64,000 bases of DNA from Fuerstiella sp. (GTDB taxonomy: Bacteria > Planctomycetota > Planctomycetia > Planctomycetales > Planctomycetaceae). The stretch covers positions 1 to 64,000 of the forward strand of contig JAKVAY010000041.1 of NCBI GenBank assembly GCA_022447185.1, read 5' to 3'. Shown piece by piece: positions 1 to 9,475 of the stretch. The translations under genes were made by a program, and so were the position numbers. The number at the start of each line of letters is the position of its first letter. Position 1 is the stretch's first letter. Below the pieces are notes generated by a model. It had not been told where the DNA came from. It saw only the letters and a program-made list of their open reading frames with translations, and ran no database searches.

Positions 1-1
1 T

Positions 2-844
2 CCCCCAGTGCATCCGTTTGTTCTGTCCTCGCGTTACACCAATGATGAACCCTCCGGGGAAAAACTGGCGACCGGATGGCTGGGGGGGGACCCGGAGATC
101 ATGCGAGCTCACATGAAACATCCGGAGCGACTGGTGCGACCGCTGCAGGGCGAGGGCCTGCACATCAAGGGGCGTGAAGGCAAGCTGGTCAGAAACCCAA
201 ATCCACGCCAGCTCTACGATCAGGCATGGCCGGCCTACGAAAAAATTGAGATTGATGGTGATATTACCGAATGGCAGCGTGCCCGCTGGACTATCAAACT
301 CCGGCCGAGAAGCCTGACGACGTGGGGCACTGACAAGGCACGCTGTGCTGTGCTTTGGGACGAGGAGAATCTCTATGTCGCGTTTGACGTGAGAGATACT
401 GATCTGAAGGGCACCGTCGAACAGCGGGACGGCTCGGTGTTCGATGACGACTGTGTGGAAGTCAATCTGGACCCGCATGGTGACCGGCCGGAAAAACTGG
501 CCAAAGATGATTATATTTTCACAATGACAGTGGGCAATGTGATGAGTGATGCCTGTGGACCGGGTGAAGACAAGACCTGGAACAGCGGTGTCCGTCATGC
601 TGTTCAGCTGCGTGGTACGCTGAACGACGGCCCGAACGGCGACAGTGGCTACACCGCGGAGATGGCATTCCCGTGGAAGGATTTTGGAATAGAGCCGAAG
701 ATCGGAATGAAGATTCCGATCGACTTTATCGTTGGTGATCGTGACGACGATCAGAAGCCGTATTACTACGACTGGGCCGAACTTCGCAGTCCGCAGACGC
801 CGGTCAACTGGGGCGAAATCGAGCTGGTTGGCCGCGCAGAATAG
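2..844 (+). CDS. C-terminal part of a secreted CBM9-like (DOMON-fold) protein, 5' truncated by window
   Basis: The frame is open to the first base, so the gene almost certainly begins before the window; the GTG at 8 is only the first possible start codon inside it. About 280 residues are visible. The last ~200 resemble the family 9 carbohydrate-binding beta-sandwich: an opening with the pattern 'YEKIEIDGDITEWQ', a middle 'LWDEENLYVAFDVRDTDL', an acidic 'DDDCVEVNLDP' strand, and a closing 'YTAEMAFPWKDFGI' strand. Such domains bind sugars at the ends of secreted hydrolases, lyases or sulfatases. The catalytic part would lie upstream and cannot be seen. The two genes that follow on the same strand are secreted, and one is a BNR_4-type propeller, so a polysaccharide-use locus is plausible (inference). 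Confidence 0.7.
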   Translation, partial: PPVHPFVLSSRYTNDEPSGEKLATGWLGGDPEIMRAHMKHPERLVRPLQGEGLHIKGREGKLVRNPNPRQLYDQAWPAYEKIEIDGDITEWQRARWTIKLRPRSLTTWGTDKARCAVLWDEENLYVAFDVRDTDLKGTVEQRDGSVFDDDCVEVNLDPHGDRPEKLAKDDYIFTMTVGNVMSDACGPGEDKTWNSGVRHAVQLRGTLNDGPNGDSGYTAEMAFPWKDFGIEPKIGMKIPIDFIVGDRDDDQKPYYYDWAELRSPQTPVNWGEIELVGRAE

Positions 845-956
845 TTTTGGTCTGTCTGTTAATCAGTCACCGAACGATCGCGAACAGCCGGGCTGACCGG
901 TCGATCGTGTCCTCGCTTTATGCAGTTCGATCATTTTCAGGGGAACGGAAAAACCG

Positions 957-1964
957 ATGAATCGTTATGTTGCCGCCTGTGTGATCCTTCTCAGTATCCC
1001 ACACGTCTTGAACATACACGCTGAAGAACTTCCCCGTCTGACGTCTCTGAGCAACAAAGCAATTTCCTACAGTCAAATTGAGACGCCGTATGTTGTTATG
1101 AAACGGGGAGTTGTGGAGGCGGTGGTCGTGGACAATCGTGCCGTGGACGACGATGTGCTGCCGAAACATCGAGCCGGATACAGCGGTATCGGGTCGCTGA
1201 GGCATGCCGAGCGTCGTGCAAACCTGTTCGTACCAAGCGTTGCAGGCCTGAACTTCGAGCACATTCATGATGGTACCGTGCAGGACCGCAAGGTGCTCTT
1301 CGAGCCTCGCAACGCTCCCATGCTGTTGCGGAAAGTCGATCGGCACACGGTCGAGTTGTACCAGGCTCCAACGCCGCACTACGGTCTGGAGAGTTGTCAG
1401 CGGTACCACATACTGGAGGACGGTACACTGGAGCTGACTATTGAGTGTATCCCGCACCGTAAGACTTTTGCGAACGGCTATATCGGTTTGTTCTGGGCCA
1501 GTTACATTCATCAGCCTCAATCGCTGGACATTCATTTTATGGGTCGTGAAACCGGCAGCAAGTCCGGCAGTCACTGGATTCGCGGTGTTACTCCGCGGCA
1601 CGGAGAGTTGTCGACGCACCTGGGGTTGGATGACAATCGTACGTTTGTCCATGACGAAAAATTTCCGTTGACTCTGGTGTTCAATCGCTCGAACTATCGC
1701 TACACCGAGTCGTGGTACTACGGCGTCAGCCATGGCATGGCTCTGGTGATGATCTTTCGGCCGCAGGACAGTATTCGGATGGCGCAGTCTCCCTCCGGTG
1801 GCGGTAACGGTAATCCGGCCTGGGATTTTCAGTGTTTCTTTTCGGACTACCAACTCGGTCACCGATATCAAATCATTATGCGTGCGATGTATATTCCTTA
1901 TGAGTCTCATGAGCAGATTGAACGTCTGAGTGCGTCCCATCGGAAAGCACTGGGAGCCAAATGA
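957..1964 (+). CDS. Secreted protein of unknown function (335 aa)
   Basis: I do not recognise the family. It starts with a short charged segment and a hydrophobic signal peptide (residues 1-22, with a likely cut near HAEE), so it is probably exported. The mature part has many Tyr, His and Arg residues and no transmembrane segment, and looks like a mostly beta secreted domain. The start ATG at 957 follows the purine-rich AGGGGAACGG, a usable ribosome site. The stop overlaps the start of the next gene by 4 bases (ATGA at 1961), which implies translational coupling with the BNR-type protein and a shared role, possibly in binding or degrading a polysaccharide. A 389-codon frame lies antisense across it but shows no protein-like features. 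Confidence 0.75.
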   Translation: MNRYVAACVILLSIPHVLNIHAEELPRLTSLSNKAISYSQIETPYVVMKRGVVEAVVVDNRAVDDDVLPKHRAGYSGIGSLRHAERRANLFVPSVAGLNFEHIHDGTVQDRKVLFEPRNAPMLLRKVDRHTVELYQAPTPHYGLESCQRYHILEDGTLELTIECIPHRKTFANGYIGLFWASYIHQPQSLDIHFMGRETGSKSGSHWIRGVTPRHGELSTHLGLDDNRTFVHDEKFPLTLVFNRSNYRYTESWYYGVSHGMALVMIFRPQDSIRMAQSPSGGGNGNPAWDFQCFFSDYQLGHRYQIIMRAMYIPYESHEQIERLSASHRKALGAK

Positions 1965-3376
1965 ACGGAACGAGTTCCGGACCGCACACCACTTCGACAG
2001 CGACGGCAATGTTGCTTTTTCTGCTGGCGGTATGCGGACAGTGTGGGGCTGCAGGTGAGTTGGCGACAGAGACGCTGGTCTCGTCACGCGGGTGCTGCGC
2101 AGCGACTGCCGGAACCGGTAACAAAATCATCACGTACCGCGGAAAGACTCACGTTGCCTGGCTGAATTCAACAGAGGAAGGCTTCTTCAGTGTTGTGCGG
2201 ACACTTGATCGTTCGACCGGAAAATGGTCGCCTACTTATACGCTGGGTCAGGCGCGGGATGATCATGGTCGACCGGCGTTGACGATCGACAGTCAGGGAT
2301 ATCTTCACGCGATTTACGGAGTTCATCACAACCAGATTCCGTATCGACGCAGCAGGAGACCCAATGATGCATCGGAGTGGACTGATGTGGAAGTCTTCGG
2401 AGGCAGGCTGACCTATCCGACTCTTATCTGCGGGCCGGATGATCAGCTGTTTCTCACTGGTCGTTTCGGATGGGAAGGTGTTCGACTGTATGTCAGGCCA
2501 CCAGGTGAAAAATGGACAGATCGGGGGCTGATCATCAGGCGGAACCCGGAATGCATTAGCTATGCCGCCTTTCACGAGGGACTGGCGTGGGGCCCGGACC
2601 ACAAAACACTTCATCTGTCCTGTCAGTTCTTTCAGGGTAAGTCCGGGAACTCTCTTAACTGGGGCACAATGCAGTCAGTGAATTACATGGTTTCACGTGA
2701 CTTCGGACGTACGTGGGAACGTGCTGATGGTTCGCACGTTGCGATTCCGGCAACTGCCTCAACAATGGACGTTCTTGCTGCTGAAGAGAGTTTCGATCCC
2801 AAGCCGGGTCTCAGAAACACAGGTGCGGTGGTTGTGGATTCGAAGAATCGGCCATACGTGCTGTACTATCGAAACACTCCCGCCAGACCTGGACAGGTGT
2901 TTCTGGTGCGGGCAAATCGTGATGGTCAGTGGCAACATCTGCCGCTTCAGGCGGCGATGGACAAATACTATTCCGGATGGGCCGTAGTTGACTGTCGGGC
3001 CGGCTTCACCATTACCGCGGATGATCGTCTCTGTATGGCACTGACCCTGGCTCCGATCGACCATCCTGACGCGCGGTGGGACGGAAAGCCGCTTGAGCGG
3101 TACTTTCACGAACCAGCTTACTGGCAGAATTTCTTTCCCAAAGCCAGACGCATCGGCTGGCTGGAGTCCGGTGACGCCGGCAGGTCATTCATCAGCAAAG
3201 AAGTCCTGGAGAAAGGCCCCGATGTTGCCTGCCTGCAGCAAAGCATCGAAATGCCCACCGGTTTCAACGCGATCCCGGCCGGTGCCCGTCCAGGTTTACT
3301 TTATCACACGGGGGTTTCGTCCAACCCCGACGGACGAATCATTGACAACGATGTTTTCTACGTACATGTCAGGTAG
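1961..3376 (+). CDS. Secreted BNR_4-type beta-propeller protein (polysaccharide lyase or sialidase-like)
   Basis: This is a 471-residue exported protein; the hydrophobic segment at about residues 13-30 serves as signal peptide. The mature part resembles BNR repeat-containing family proteins (BNR_4). It has repeated blades with motifs such as 'DDHGRPALTIDSQGYLHAIYGVH', 'RRPNDASEW', 'TYPTLICGPDDQLFLTGR' and 'SKNRPYVLYYRN'. In characterised carbohydrate enzymes this fold occurs in ulvan lyases (PL24/PL25-like) and relatives, where conserved His and Arg in the early blades do catalysis; the His at 'DHGRP' and the 'HHNQ' motif could play that part. The gene overlaps the preceding secreted protein by 4 bases. 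The substrate cannot be read from the sequence; a sulfated or uronate-containing algal glycan is one possibility. Confidence 0.75.
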   Translation: MNGTSSGPHTTSTATAMLLFLLAVCGQCGAAGELATETLVSSRGCCAATAGTGNKIITYRGKTHVAWLNSTEEGFFSVVRTLDRSTGKWSPTYTLGQARDDHGRPALTIDSQGYLHAIYGVHHNQIPYRRSRRPNDASEWTDVEVFGGRLTYPTLICGPDDQLFLTGRFGWEGVRLYVRPPGEKWTDRGLIIRRNPECISYAAFHEGLAWGPDHKTLHLSCQFFQGKSGNSLNWGTMQSVNYMVSRDFGRTWERADGSHVAIPATASTMDVLAAEESFDPKPGLRNTGAVVVDSKNRPYVLYYRNTPARPGQVFLVRANRDGQWQHLPLQAAMDKYYSGWAVVDCRAGFTITADDRLCMALTLAPIDHPDARWDGKPLERYFHEPAYWQNFFPKARRIGWLESGDAGRSFISKEVLEKGPDVACLQQSIEMPTGFNAIPAGARPGLLYHTGVSSNPDGRIIDNDVFYVHVR

Positions 3377-3505
3377 TGTTTATTGGAAGCCAGGGTGATA
3401 TATATGTTTCCCAGGAATCCTGTTTTGCGACTCGACCCGGACGTGCATTGACGAAATAATCCGTCACATGACTGTGCGGTGGGTCTGACCTGTTTGAGTC
3501 CGTCT

Positions 3506-4030
3506 ATGAATGTTCCTTCAGAGAAACTGTCCTCATTGCATATTTTTGGCGGGCTTACGGAAGAGGAGGTGACCACAGTCTGGCACAGTGTGGTGCAAAA
3601 GCGTTTTGATGCAGGGACTCAAATACTCGAAGAAGGCGCCGGTGTTCAGGCACTGTGGCTCATCATCGAAGGCGAATGCGTTGTCAGCCGAAGTCGTGGT
3701 GATGGTGGAGACCACGAACTGGCCCGGCTGAAACCGGGTGATGTATTTGGTGAAATGTCCTTTATTCGAACGGCGCCTCATTCTGCAAACATCTATGCGG
3801 AAACAGATGTGGTGACCTGTGTCTGGAAGCGGGAAGACTATCTGAAACTTGCCGAACAGAGTCCTCATGCAGGGTTCCGGATAACATCCAATATTGCCGC
3901 CGTACTGGCTGAACGTATTCGTCGGATGGATCATTGGGTCTGTGAACTGATGGCGCAAACGGATACGCAGTCTCATCGTGATGAATGGGAAAGTTTTCGA
4001 TCCTCGGTGTATACCAATTGGCAGTTTTGA
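3506..4030 (+). CDS. Cyclic-nucleotide-binding-fold (CAP_ED) protein without DNA-binding domain
   Basis: The protein is 174 residues from the ATG at 3506; a GTG at 3479 would add nine residues with no better ribosome site. It is a single CAP_ED beta-roll: 'LHIFGGLTEEEV' helix, 'GTQILEEGA' strand, 'LWLIIEGECVVSR', and the phosphate-binding cassette FGEMSF...PHSA at residues 81-94. In true cAMP/cGMP binders this cassette has an Arg before Ser-Ala; here it is His92, so nucleotide binding may be lost or altered. There is no helix-turn-helix after the C-terminal helix, so this is not a CRP-type regulator. It is 33 bases upstream of proA on the same strand, which may be coincidental. Function unknown; it could be a docking or sensor module. 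Confidence 0.8.
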   Translation: MNVPSEKLSSLHIFGGLTEEEVTTVWHSVVQKRFDAGTQILEEGAGVQALWLIIEGECVVSRSRGDGGDHELARLKPGDVFGEMSFIRTAPHSANIYAETDVVTCVWKREDYLKLAEQSPHAGFRITSNIAAVLAERIRRMDHWVCELMAQTDTQSHRDEWESFRSSVYTNWQF

Positions 4031-4063
4031 CGTCGATTTTTCGATTTGGTTGAGGTGAATCCT

Positions 4064-5332
4064 ATGGCACAGGTCATAACTGAGCTGGATGTCTACGCAG
4101 CAGAGGTCGGTCAGCGGGCTCGTGTGGCGGCTCAGCAGCTGGCCACCGCGACAGGTGAACAAAAGCTGAGATGGTTGAAGAGAGTTGCTGTCGGATTGCG
4201 GGAAAACTCTCGAGAGATCCTTGCCGCCAATGAAGTCGATGTGACCGCTGCTGAAGCGAACGGAACTACGGGGGCGATGGTTGACCGGTTGCGGTTGACC
4301 GAAGATCGTCTTGCGGCGGTCGGCGATTCCGTGGTGGAGATTGGGCAGCTGCCGGATCCGGTTGGTGAAATTATGGAGAGCTGTCGACGTCCAAATGGTT
4401 TGCTGGTTACCAAAGTCCGAGTTCCACTGGGTGTAGTCTTCTTTATCTATGAGTCACGCCCAAATGTGACGGTTGATGCAGCGGCACTGTGCGTGAAAAG
4501 CGGCAATGCTGTCATCCTTCGGGGTGGCAGCGAAGCAAGTAACAGCAATCAGGCACTGCACCGTGTCCTGGTACAGTGCCTGGAGCAGGAAGGGCTGCCA
4601 GCGGATGCTGTGCAGTTGGTGGCAATGACAGATCGCGCAGCTGTCGGCGAGCTTTTGAAGCTTGGTAACCTGATTGATGTTACAGTACCACGTGGTGGTC
4701 GTTCTTTGATCGAACGCGTGGCAGCAGAAGCGACGATGCCGGTGATTAAACACTTCGACGGTGTTTGTCACGTGTATGTTGATGCATCTGCCGATGAAAA
4801 AATGGCAACAGATATCGTGATCAACAGCAAATGCCACCGGCCCGGTGTTTGCAATGCAGCCGAGTCATTATTGATTCATAAAGATGCAGCCGATCGGTTT
4901 TGGCCCGCTTTGGCATCGTGTCTGCAGGATGCAGGCGTTCAATTACGTTGCTGTCCGGCGAGCGCCAAAGGGATTAACGATGCACAGTCCGCGACAGATG
5001 AGGACTATGCGGCTGAGTTTCTGGATTTGATCCTGTCGGTGAAGGTCGTTGATTCGGTGAATGATGCGATTGACCACATCAGAAAATTTGGATCGGGTCA
5101 TACAGAATCGATCGTGACACAGGATCTCAATTCTGCAAACACCTTTCAGAATCAGGTCGACTCATCGGCTGTGATGTTGAACGCGAGTACTCGTTTCAAT
5201 GACGGTGGTGAATTTGGCCTTGGTGCGGAAATTGGTATCAGTACCGACCGATTCCATGCCCGAGGTCCGTGTGGCCTGCGGGAAATCACAAGCTATAAAT
5301 ATGTCGTTCACGGCACTGGTCAGATTCGCTGA
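4064..5332 (+). CDS. proA: Gamma-glutamyl phosphate reductase (ProA)
   Basis: This cytoplasmic enzyme reduces gamma-glutamyl phosphate to glutamate-5-semialdehyde with NADPH, the second step of proline synthesis. The 422-residue length is normal. Family motifs are visible: 'PLGVVFFIYESRPNVTVDA', 'GNAVILRGGSEA', 'PRGGRSLI', the catalytic Cys in 'NSKCHRPGVCNAAESLLIH', and 'DSSAVMLNASTRFNDGGEFGLGAEIGIS' near the end. The ATG at 4064 is preferred because GAGG lies seven bases upstream and the next residues match ProA proteins; a TTG at 4046 is less likely. No proB is next to it. It follows the cyclic-nucleotide-fold gene closely and converges with the flavoprotein gene, leaving 60 bases between their ends. 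Confidence 0.97.
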   Translation: MAQVITELDVYAAEVGQRARVAAQQLATATGEQKLRWLKRVAVGLRENSREILAANEVDVTAAEANGTTGAMVDRLRLTEDRLAAVGDSVVEIGQLPDPVGEIMESCRRPNGLLVTKVRVPLGVVFFIYESRPNVTVDAAALCVKSGNAVILRGGSEASNSNQALHRVLVQCLEQEGLPADAVQLVAMTDRAAVGELLKLGNLIDVTVPRGGRSLIERVAAEATMPVIKHFDGVCHVYVDASADEKMATDIVINSKCHRPGVCNAAESLLIHKDAADRFWPALASCLQDAGVQLRCCPASAKGINDAQSATDEDYAAEFLDLILSVKVVDSVNDAIDHIRKFGSGHTESIVTQDLNSANTFQNQVDSSAVMLNASTRFNDGGEFGLGAEIGISTDRFHARGPCGLREITSYKYVVHGTGQIR

Positions 5333-5392
5333 ATCAGCCTCCGGTCTGTACGTTGTGAACTCGACAGGACGGAATGTCACCGATGATTTGCG

Positions 5393-6904
5393 CTATCGCG
5401 TCCACGACAACCATTTTTCGATCAACGATTTGACAAAGGGTGTGAGACGCGTTCGGTTGTACATATCACCGACTCGACGGATGGCCTCTGCCTGCGTGGG
5501 GTAGGGGTGTATGGAATTGGCTATCTTGCCGAGGCCGATTCTGTTGTTCATCGCCAGGGTGATTTCTGAAATCATGTTTCCTGCATTGCCGGCCACAATG
5601 GTTGCTCCGAGTATTTTATCTTTGCCTCTGGCTGTGTGAACGCGAACGAACCCGTCTTCTTCACTGTCCAGGATTGCCCTGTCAACATCACTGAACTCGA
5701 GTGTATAGGTGTCGATGGGAATGTTTTGTTCGGCAGCTTCGCCCGGAGAGAGGCCGACGTGAGCGATTTCCGGTGTAGTGTAGGTCGTCCATGGAATCAA
5801 AAGAGAGGTTGCCCTGCCACGGCCCAGAAATAACGTGTTGCCAATGACTGTTCTTGCGAGAAATTCGGCTGAGTGTGTGAACTTGTGCTTCGAGCAGATA
5901 TCGCCTGCGGCGTAAATGGCGGGATTTGTTGTTTGCAGCTGATCGTTGACTTGGACACCGTTTCTGCCGAAGTTTACGCCAACGGTTTCCAGGCCAAGTC
6001 CGTCAGTGTTAGGAGTTCTTCCTGCCGCGACGAGCAATGCATCAACGGATTCATTGTATGCTGTGTCGTGGGACTGTACGGCCAGTCGAATCCGGTTGCC
6101 GTCCTGATGGAGTTGAGTTTTCCGGCTACAGCACAGCAGGTTAACGCCGTCATTCAGTATGGATTTTTTAACGATGGCGGCAGCGTCCCGGTCTTCCCGA
6201 GGAAGAATCCCGTGGGTTGTCTCAACGAGAAACACTTCTGAACCAAATCCTGCGAAACTCTGCGCCAGTTCGCAACCAACCGGACCGGCACCGATGATGC
6301 CAAATCGACGCGGCAATTCGGTAAGTGAAAAAACAGTTTGATTTGTCAGGTATGGGACATCGGCAATACCCGGGACGGGTGGAACTGATGCACGTGTTCC
6401 TGTGCAGACAACCGCCTTCCTGAATTTTAGTGTTGTATCACCGGCCTGCACGGTGTCGGACGCAGTGAATTTTCCCGGTCCCAGAAACACATCGACACCA
6501 AGGTCACGAAATCGTGAAGCCGAATCATTGAGGGCAATACGCGATCGGAGTTTCCGCATACGACGCATTACTTTGGCAAAGTCCAGATTAACGCCATCGG
6601 GGACGTGTATGCCGAACTCAGTGGCGTTGCGAACGAATGCTGCTGCTCGAGCTGCACTGATGATCCCTTTAGAAGGCACGCACCCTGTATTCAGACAATC
6701 ACCACCCATTAGATCACGTTCGATCAGCGCGACTTTGGCCCCGAGTTTCGCAGCGCCGGCAGCCGTAACGAGGCCGGCAGTTCCTGCTCCGATCACGACC
6801 AGATGATAGCGTCCGGAGGGAGTTGGGTTTTGCCAGTCAGTTGGATGAACGCTGGCCTCAAGCTGTTGATTGAACTCGTCGTGTGGTTCGAGTTGCGGTC
6901 TCAT
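5393..6904 (-). CDS. Pyridine nucleotide-disulfide oxidoreductase, Lpd/MerA-like flavoprotein
   Basis: A 503-residue FAD/NAD(P)-dependent class I disulfide oxidoreductase. The FAD-binding GxGxxG is at residues 39-44, the redox pair GGDCLNTGC places Cys70 and Cys75, a second GxGxxG ('GIIGAGPVGCELA') binds NAD(P), 'YAAGD' is the second FAD contact, and the dimerisation domain ends with 'HPYPTQAEAIRR', which holds the His-Glu pair. There is no N-terminal heavy-metal domain and no C-terminal vicinal Cys pair, so it is unlikely to be a true mercuric reductase, even though such proteins are often named that way. No mer genes or 2-oxoacid dehydrogenase genes are nearby. About 30 residues precede the FAD domain, slightly longer than usual. 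The substrate is unknown; a low-molecular-weight disulfide or quinone is possible. Confidence 0.88.
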   Translation of the reverse strand: MRPQLEPHDEFNQQLEASVHPTDWQNPTPSGRYHLVVIGAGTAGLVTAAGAAKLGAKVALIERDLMGGDCLNTGCVPSKGIISAARAAAFVRNATEFGIHVPDGVNLDFAKVMRRMRKLRSRIALNDSASRFRDLGVDVFLGPGKFTASDTVQAGDTTLKFRKAVVCTGTRASVPPVPGIADVPYLTNQTVFSLTELPRRFGIIGAGPVGCELAQSFAGFGSEVFLVETTHGILPREDRDAAAIVKKSILNDGVNLLCCSRKTQLHQDGNRIRLAVQSHDTAYNESVDALLVAAGRTPNTDGLGLETVGVNFGRNGVQVNDQLQTTNPAIYAAGDICSKHKFTHSAEFLARTVIGNTLFLGRGRATSLLIPWTTYTTPEIAHVGLSPGEAAEQNIPIDTYTLEFSDVDRAILDSEEDGFVRVHTARGKDKILGATIVAGNAGNMISEITLAMNNRIGLGKIANSIHPYPTQAEAIRRVGDMYNRTRLTPFVKSLIEKWLSWTR

Positions 6905-7608
6905 ATGTATTCTTTCCAGGCCAGTTTAATCAGTGGGTGCTGGAACTCTCAGACAACAGTTGAGGCACCCCTTTTTCCGACCTGTCCCATCACCCTGACC
7001 ACGATAGCCGGAAACGTTTTTAGCAGGGCGACTGCCAGGATCAATTGCTCATCAGTTTGTGATGACATTCATGATGATGATGGATTCGTTGCAGAGCTGG
7101 TTCCCAACGGCCGAAGTAAATTCAATGGCCAGGGGAAACCGGTCCTGTGATACATCAGGTGAATGGAAGGAAGAAAACCCTCTGTTGGAATCAGTCAGAT
7201 TGCAGACCGACGCGTGTTAACATGACGTGGGAACACATCGGGGATTTCAACAGGTGGACGACAGGTCGGATGTGCAGGATGAACAGTTTGGCTAAATCGA
7301 CGTTTCGGTACATGTTGTATGACTTGGTTTTCCGCAACAATGCAGCTGGACAGCCACGAAATTCGCAACTGCCGTTATGCCGAGTCTCAAATCAGTTCCG
7401 TGAGGCGACGACGCAGAATTCAGGGTAATTCCGGGTTGTGATCATGCAGATTGACCGAAAGTAGACAAAAACGGCTTGCTTCCGGATTCGATTTTTGGAG
7501 ATCCGAATGAACCCACTGGACTTCCTGATTCGCCCACCGTTATAGTGTGCGGCCCGAATTCAGACACGAACTGCACAGTTGTTGACACACCTGTGTAAGG
7601 ACATGACT
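6905..7608. other. Intergenic region upstream of rpmI; no gene seen
   Basis: About 700 bases lie between the divergent flavoprotein and rpmI genes. Short open frames here show no protein-like composition. infC, which commonly precedes rpmI in bacteria, is absent. The last ~100 bases hold a possible promoter for the ribosomal protein operon (7517-7546). The length leaves room for a structured leader, as L20/L35 operons are autoregulated in several bacteria, but I cannot assign one by eye. Confidence 0.5.
7517..7546 (+). promoter_or_regulatory. Possible sigma70-type promoter for rpmI-rplT-pheS
   Basis: TGGACT at 7517-7522 and TATAGT at 7541-7546 are separated by 18 bases and stand 63 bases before the rpmI start. 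The match to the -35 box is moderate. No transcription evidence is available, so this is a guess from motif and position. Confidence 0.35.
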
Positions 7609-7809
7609 ATGCCGAAGCAGAAGACTCACAAAGGGATGAAGCGCCGCTTTAAGGTGACTGCATCCGGAAAAGCCAAGCACCGAAGTGCATTTCGAGGTCA
7701 TCTGTTGAGCCACAAGAATGGCAAGCGAAAGCGTCACCTCCGTAATAGTGGCCTTCTTGTTGGTACGGAAGCACGAACTGTCCTTGAGGCACTACGTCCA
7801 TCGCTGTAG
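7609..7809 (+). CDS. rpmI: 50S ribosomal protein L35
   Basis: A 66-residue basic protein beginning MPKQKTHKG, with the L35 patterns '[14 protein letters not shown]' and '[15 protein letters not shown]', and a normal length. The ATG at 7609 is chosen over the ATG at 7603 because AAGG at 7597-7600 stands at proper spacing only from 7609 and the family starts with MPK. It is the first gene of a cluster with L20 and PheS. L35 binds 23S rRNA in the large subunit. Confidence 0.97.
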   Translation: MPKQKTHKGMKRRFKVTASGKAKHRSAFRGHLLSHKNGKRKRHLRNSGLLVGTEARTVLEALRPSL

Positions 7810-7917
7810 CAGTAAGTGGTACAGCAGACGCTGAATTACCTGGAGTCGGGATCATTTATAGCGGTCATGGTGAATTAAAACCCGCAGAGGTTTTATTGCC
7901 AGGAGTTGGTTTGGATC

Positions 7918-8271
7918 ATGCGAGTTCGAATCGGAAAAGCGAGGCGTCGTTCCAAAAAACGTCTCTTTAGAGAAGCACGCGGTAACGTGGGAGGCCGCAG
8001 TAAGCTGTTGCGCACCGTTAAGGAAACGGTCATCCGTTCACGTGCCTACGCCTATCGTGACCGCCGTGTCCGTAAACGCATGTTCCGGCAGCTGTGGATT
8101 ACCCGACTCTCTGCCGCCTGCCGGGAACGCGGGATTTCCTATTCGGAATTTATTCACGGTTTGCACGCTGCCGAAATCGGGCTCAACCGCAAGTCACTCA
8201 GCGAATTGGCTGTTCTGGAGCCACACATCTTTGATGAAGTTGTGGATGCGGTTAAAGCTGTAGCTGCCTGA
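7918..8271 (+). CDS. rplT: 50S ribosomal protein L20
   Basis: A 117-residue basic protein with the L20 features '[42 protein letters not shown]' (a very basic N-terminal arm) followed by the globular part '[24 protein letters not shown]'. L20 is essential for early 50S assembly and in some bacteria represses its own operon. The ATG at 7918 gives [10 protein letters not shown], which matches the family; AGGAG at 7901-7905 is a little far upstream. It lies 108 bases after rpmI and 196 before pheS. Confidence 0.97.
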   Translation: MRVRIGKARRRSKKRLFREARGNVGGRSKLLRTVKETVIRSRAYAYRDRRVRKRMFRQLWITRLSAACRERGISYSEFIHGLHAAEIGLNRKSLSELAVLEPHIFDEVVDAVKAVAA

Positions 8272-8467
8272 ATCATCCGCAGTCGTCATGATTTTCCGCA
8301 CTTTCTTTAGTCGCATCGTAAGATTGCAAGGATGTCCGCGCAGAAGGTCCGATGTTGCGAATTCACGCGACGGAGAATGATGTCCGACCGAGGTGTTGTG
8401 GACCGTTGACCGTGTGACTGATATGGTTTGCTGACGACCTCACTCATCGCCCCGTTTCGATTGCCCG

Positions 8468-9475
8468 ATGATGGATATCCTACAGGCGTTTGACGAATAC
8501 GAATCGGCCGCACTGGCAGCCATTGATGCAACGACGTCGCCCGAGCAGCTTGAGCAGGTTCGTGTGGAGTATTTGGGTCAGAAAAAGGGCAAGCTTCGTG
8601 ACCTTCAATCACTGATTGGCAAGGCGTCAAAGGAAGAGAAGCCCGCGGTTGGCAAACGGTTCAACGAAGTTCGAACGCGTGTTGGCAGTCGTCTGGAGAC
8701 ACAATTAACTTCCATGACGTCGCGAAAATCAGCGAGGGAAGCGTCATTCGACGTCACGCTGCCCGGCATTGTTCCCCGTCTTGGTACGTTGCATCCGGTA
8801 ACGAAGACGATCGTGCAATTCCGTGAACTGATGGGGCGTTTCGGATTTGAAGTAGTGGAGGGTCCGGAGCTGGAAGATGAGCGTCATAACTTTGAAGCAC
8901 TCAATATTCCTGACGACCATCCTGCTCGTGATCCATTGGACAATTTCTACATAGCGACGGCGGCTGCAGGTTCAGATGGACCCGTTCTGCTGAGAAGTCA
9001 GACTTCGACTGTTCAAATTCGGACGATGGAGCAGCAACCGCCCCCGATAAGGATTGTCTCACTGGGGCGTGTCTATCGTCCGGATGCGGTTGACCGGACG
9101 CATTCCTGCATGTTTCATCAGATGGAGGGGCTGATGGTCGATCGCCATGTCACTATGGCACACCTTAAGACGCTGCTGACTCTGTTTGCTCGTGCGTTCC
9201 TTGGCCCGGATGTGAAAATTCGGTTTCGTCCATCGTTTTTTCCCTTTACGGAGCCTTCCGTGGAGGTGGACATGAAATGGGGTGATTCATGGATGGAAAT
9301 CGGCGGGGCAGGAATGGTGGACACAAATGTCTTCAGGGCAGTCGGATATGATCCCGAAGAAGTGACTGGGTTTGCCTTTGGCCTGGGCATTGAACGCTTC
9401 TGTATGAAGCACTTTGAAGTGGATGATATTCGGCGATTCTATGAGAACGACGTCCGTTTTCTCAGTCAGCTTTAA
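8468..9475 (+). CDS. pheS: Phenylalanyl-tRNA synthetase alpha subunit
   Basis: 335 residues, the usual length. The N-terminal coiled coil ('[24 protein letters not shown]') contacts tRNA. The class II catalytic core is complete: '[33 protein letters not shown]' (motif 1 region), '[26 protein letters not shown]' (motif 2) and '[31 protein letters not shown]' (motif 3). The enzyme works as an alpha2beta2 tetramer with PheT, but no pheT follows: the next gene is on the opposite strand and encodes a zinc-ribbon protein. PheT must be elsewhere. The start could be either of two adjacent ATG codons at 8468 and 8471. Confidence 0.97.
   Translation: MMDILQAFDEYESAALAAIDATTSPEQLEQVRVEYLGQKKGKLRDLQSLIGKASKEEKPAVGKRFNEVRTRVGSRLETQLTSMTSRKSAREASFDVTLPGIVPRLGTLHPVTKTIVQFRELMGRFGFEVVEGPELEDERHNFEALNIPDDHPARDPLDNFYIATAAAGSDGPVLLRSQTSTVQIRTMEQQPPPIRIVSLGRVYRPDAVDRTHSCMFHQMEGLMVDRHVTMAHLKTLLTLFARAFLGPDVKIRFRPSFFPFTEPSVEVDMKWGDSWMEIGGAGMVDTNVFRAVGYDPEEVTGFAFGLGIERFCMKHFEVDDIRRFYENDVRFLSQL

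Noticed and set aside
918-2087. 389-codon minus-strand frame
   Set aside because: It lies antisense to a coupled pair of secreted-protein genes, lacks a signal or known motif, and its composition is that of a shadow frame.
3533-4162. 209-codon minus-strand frame
   Set aside because: It is antisense to the CAP_ED gene and the start of proA, whose conserved motifs explain the region.
5393-6904. Mercuric reductase (merA) call
   Set aside because: The C-terminal Cys pair needed for Hg(II) handling and the N-terminal metal domain are missing and no mer genes are near, so only a general flavoprotein call is supported.
6905-7608. infC or an L20-binding leader upstream of rpmI
   Set aside because: No IF3-like protein is encoded here and no pseudoknot matching the known L20 leader could be drawn by eye.
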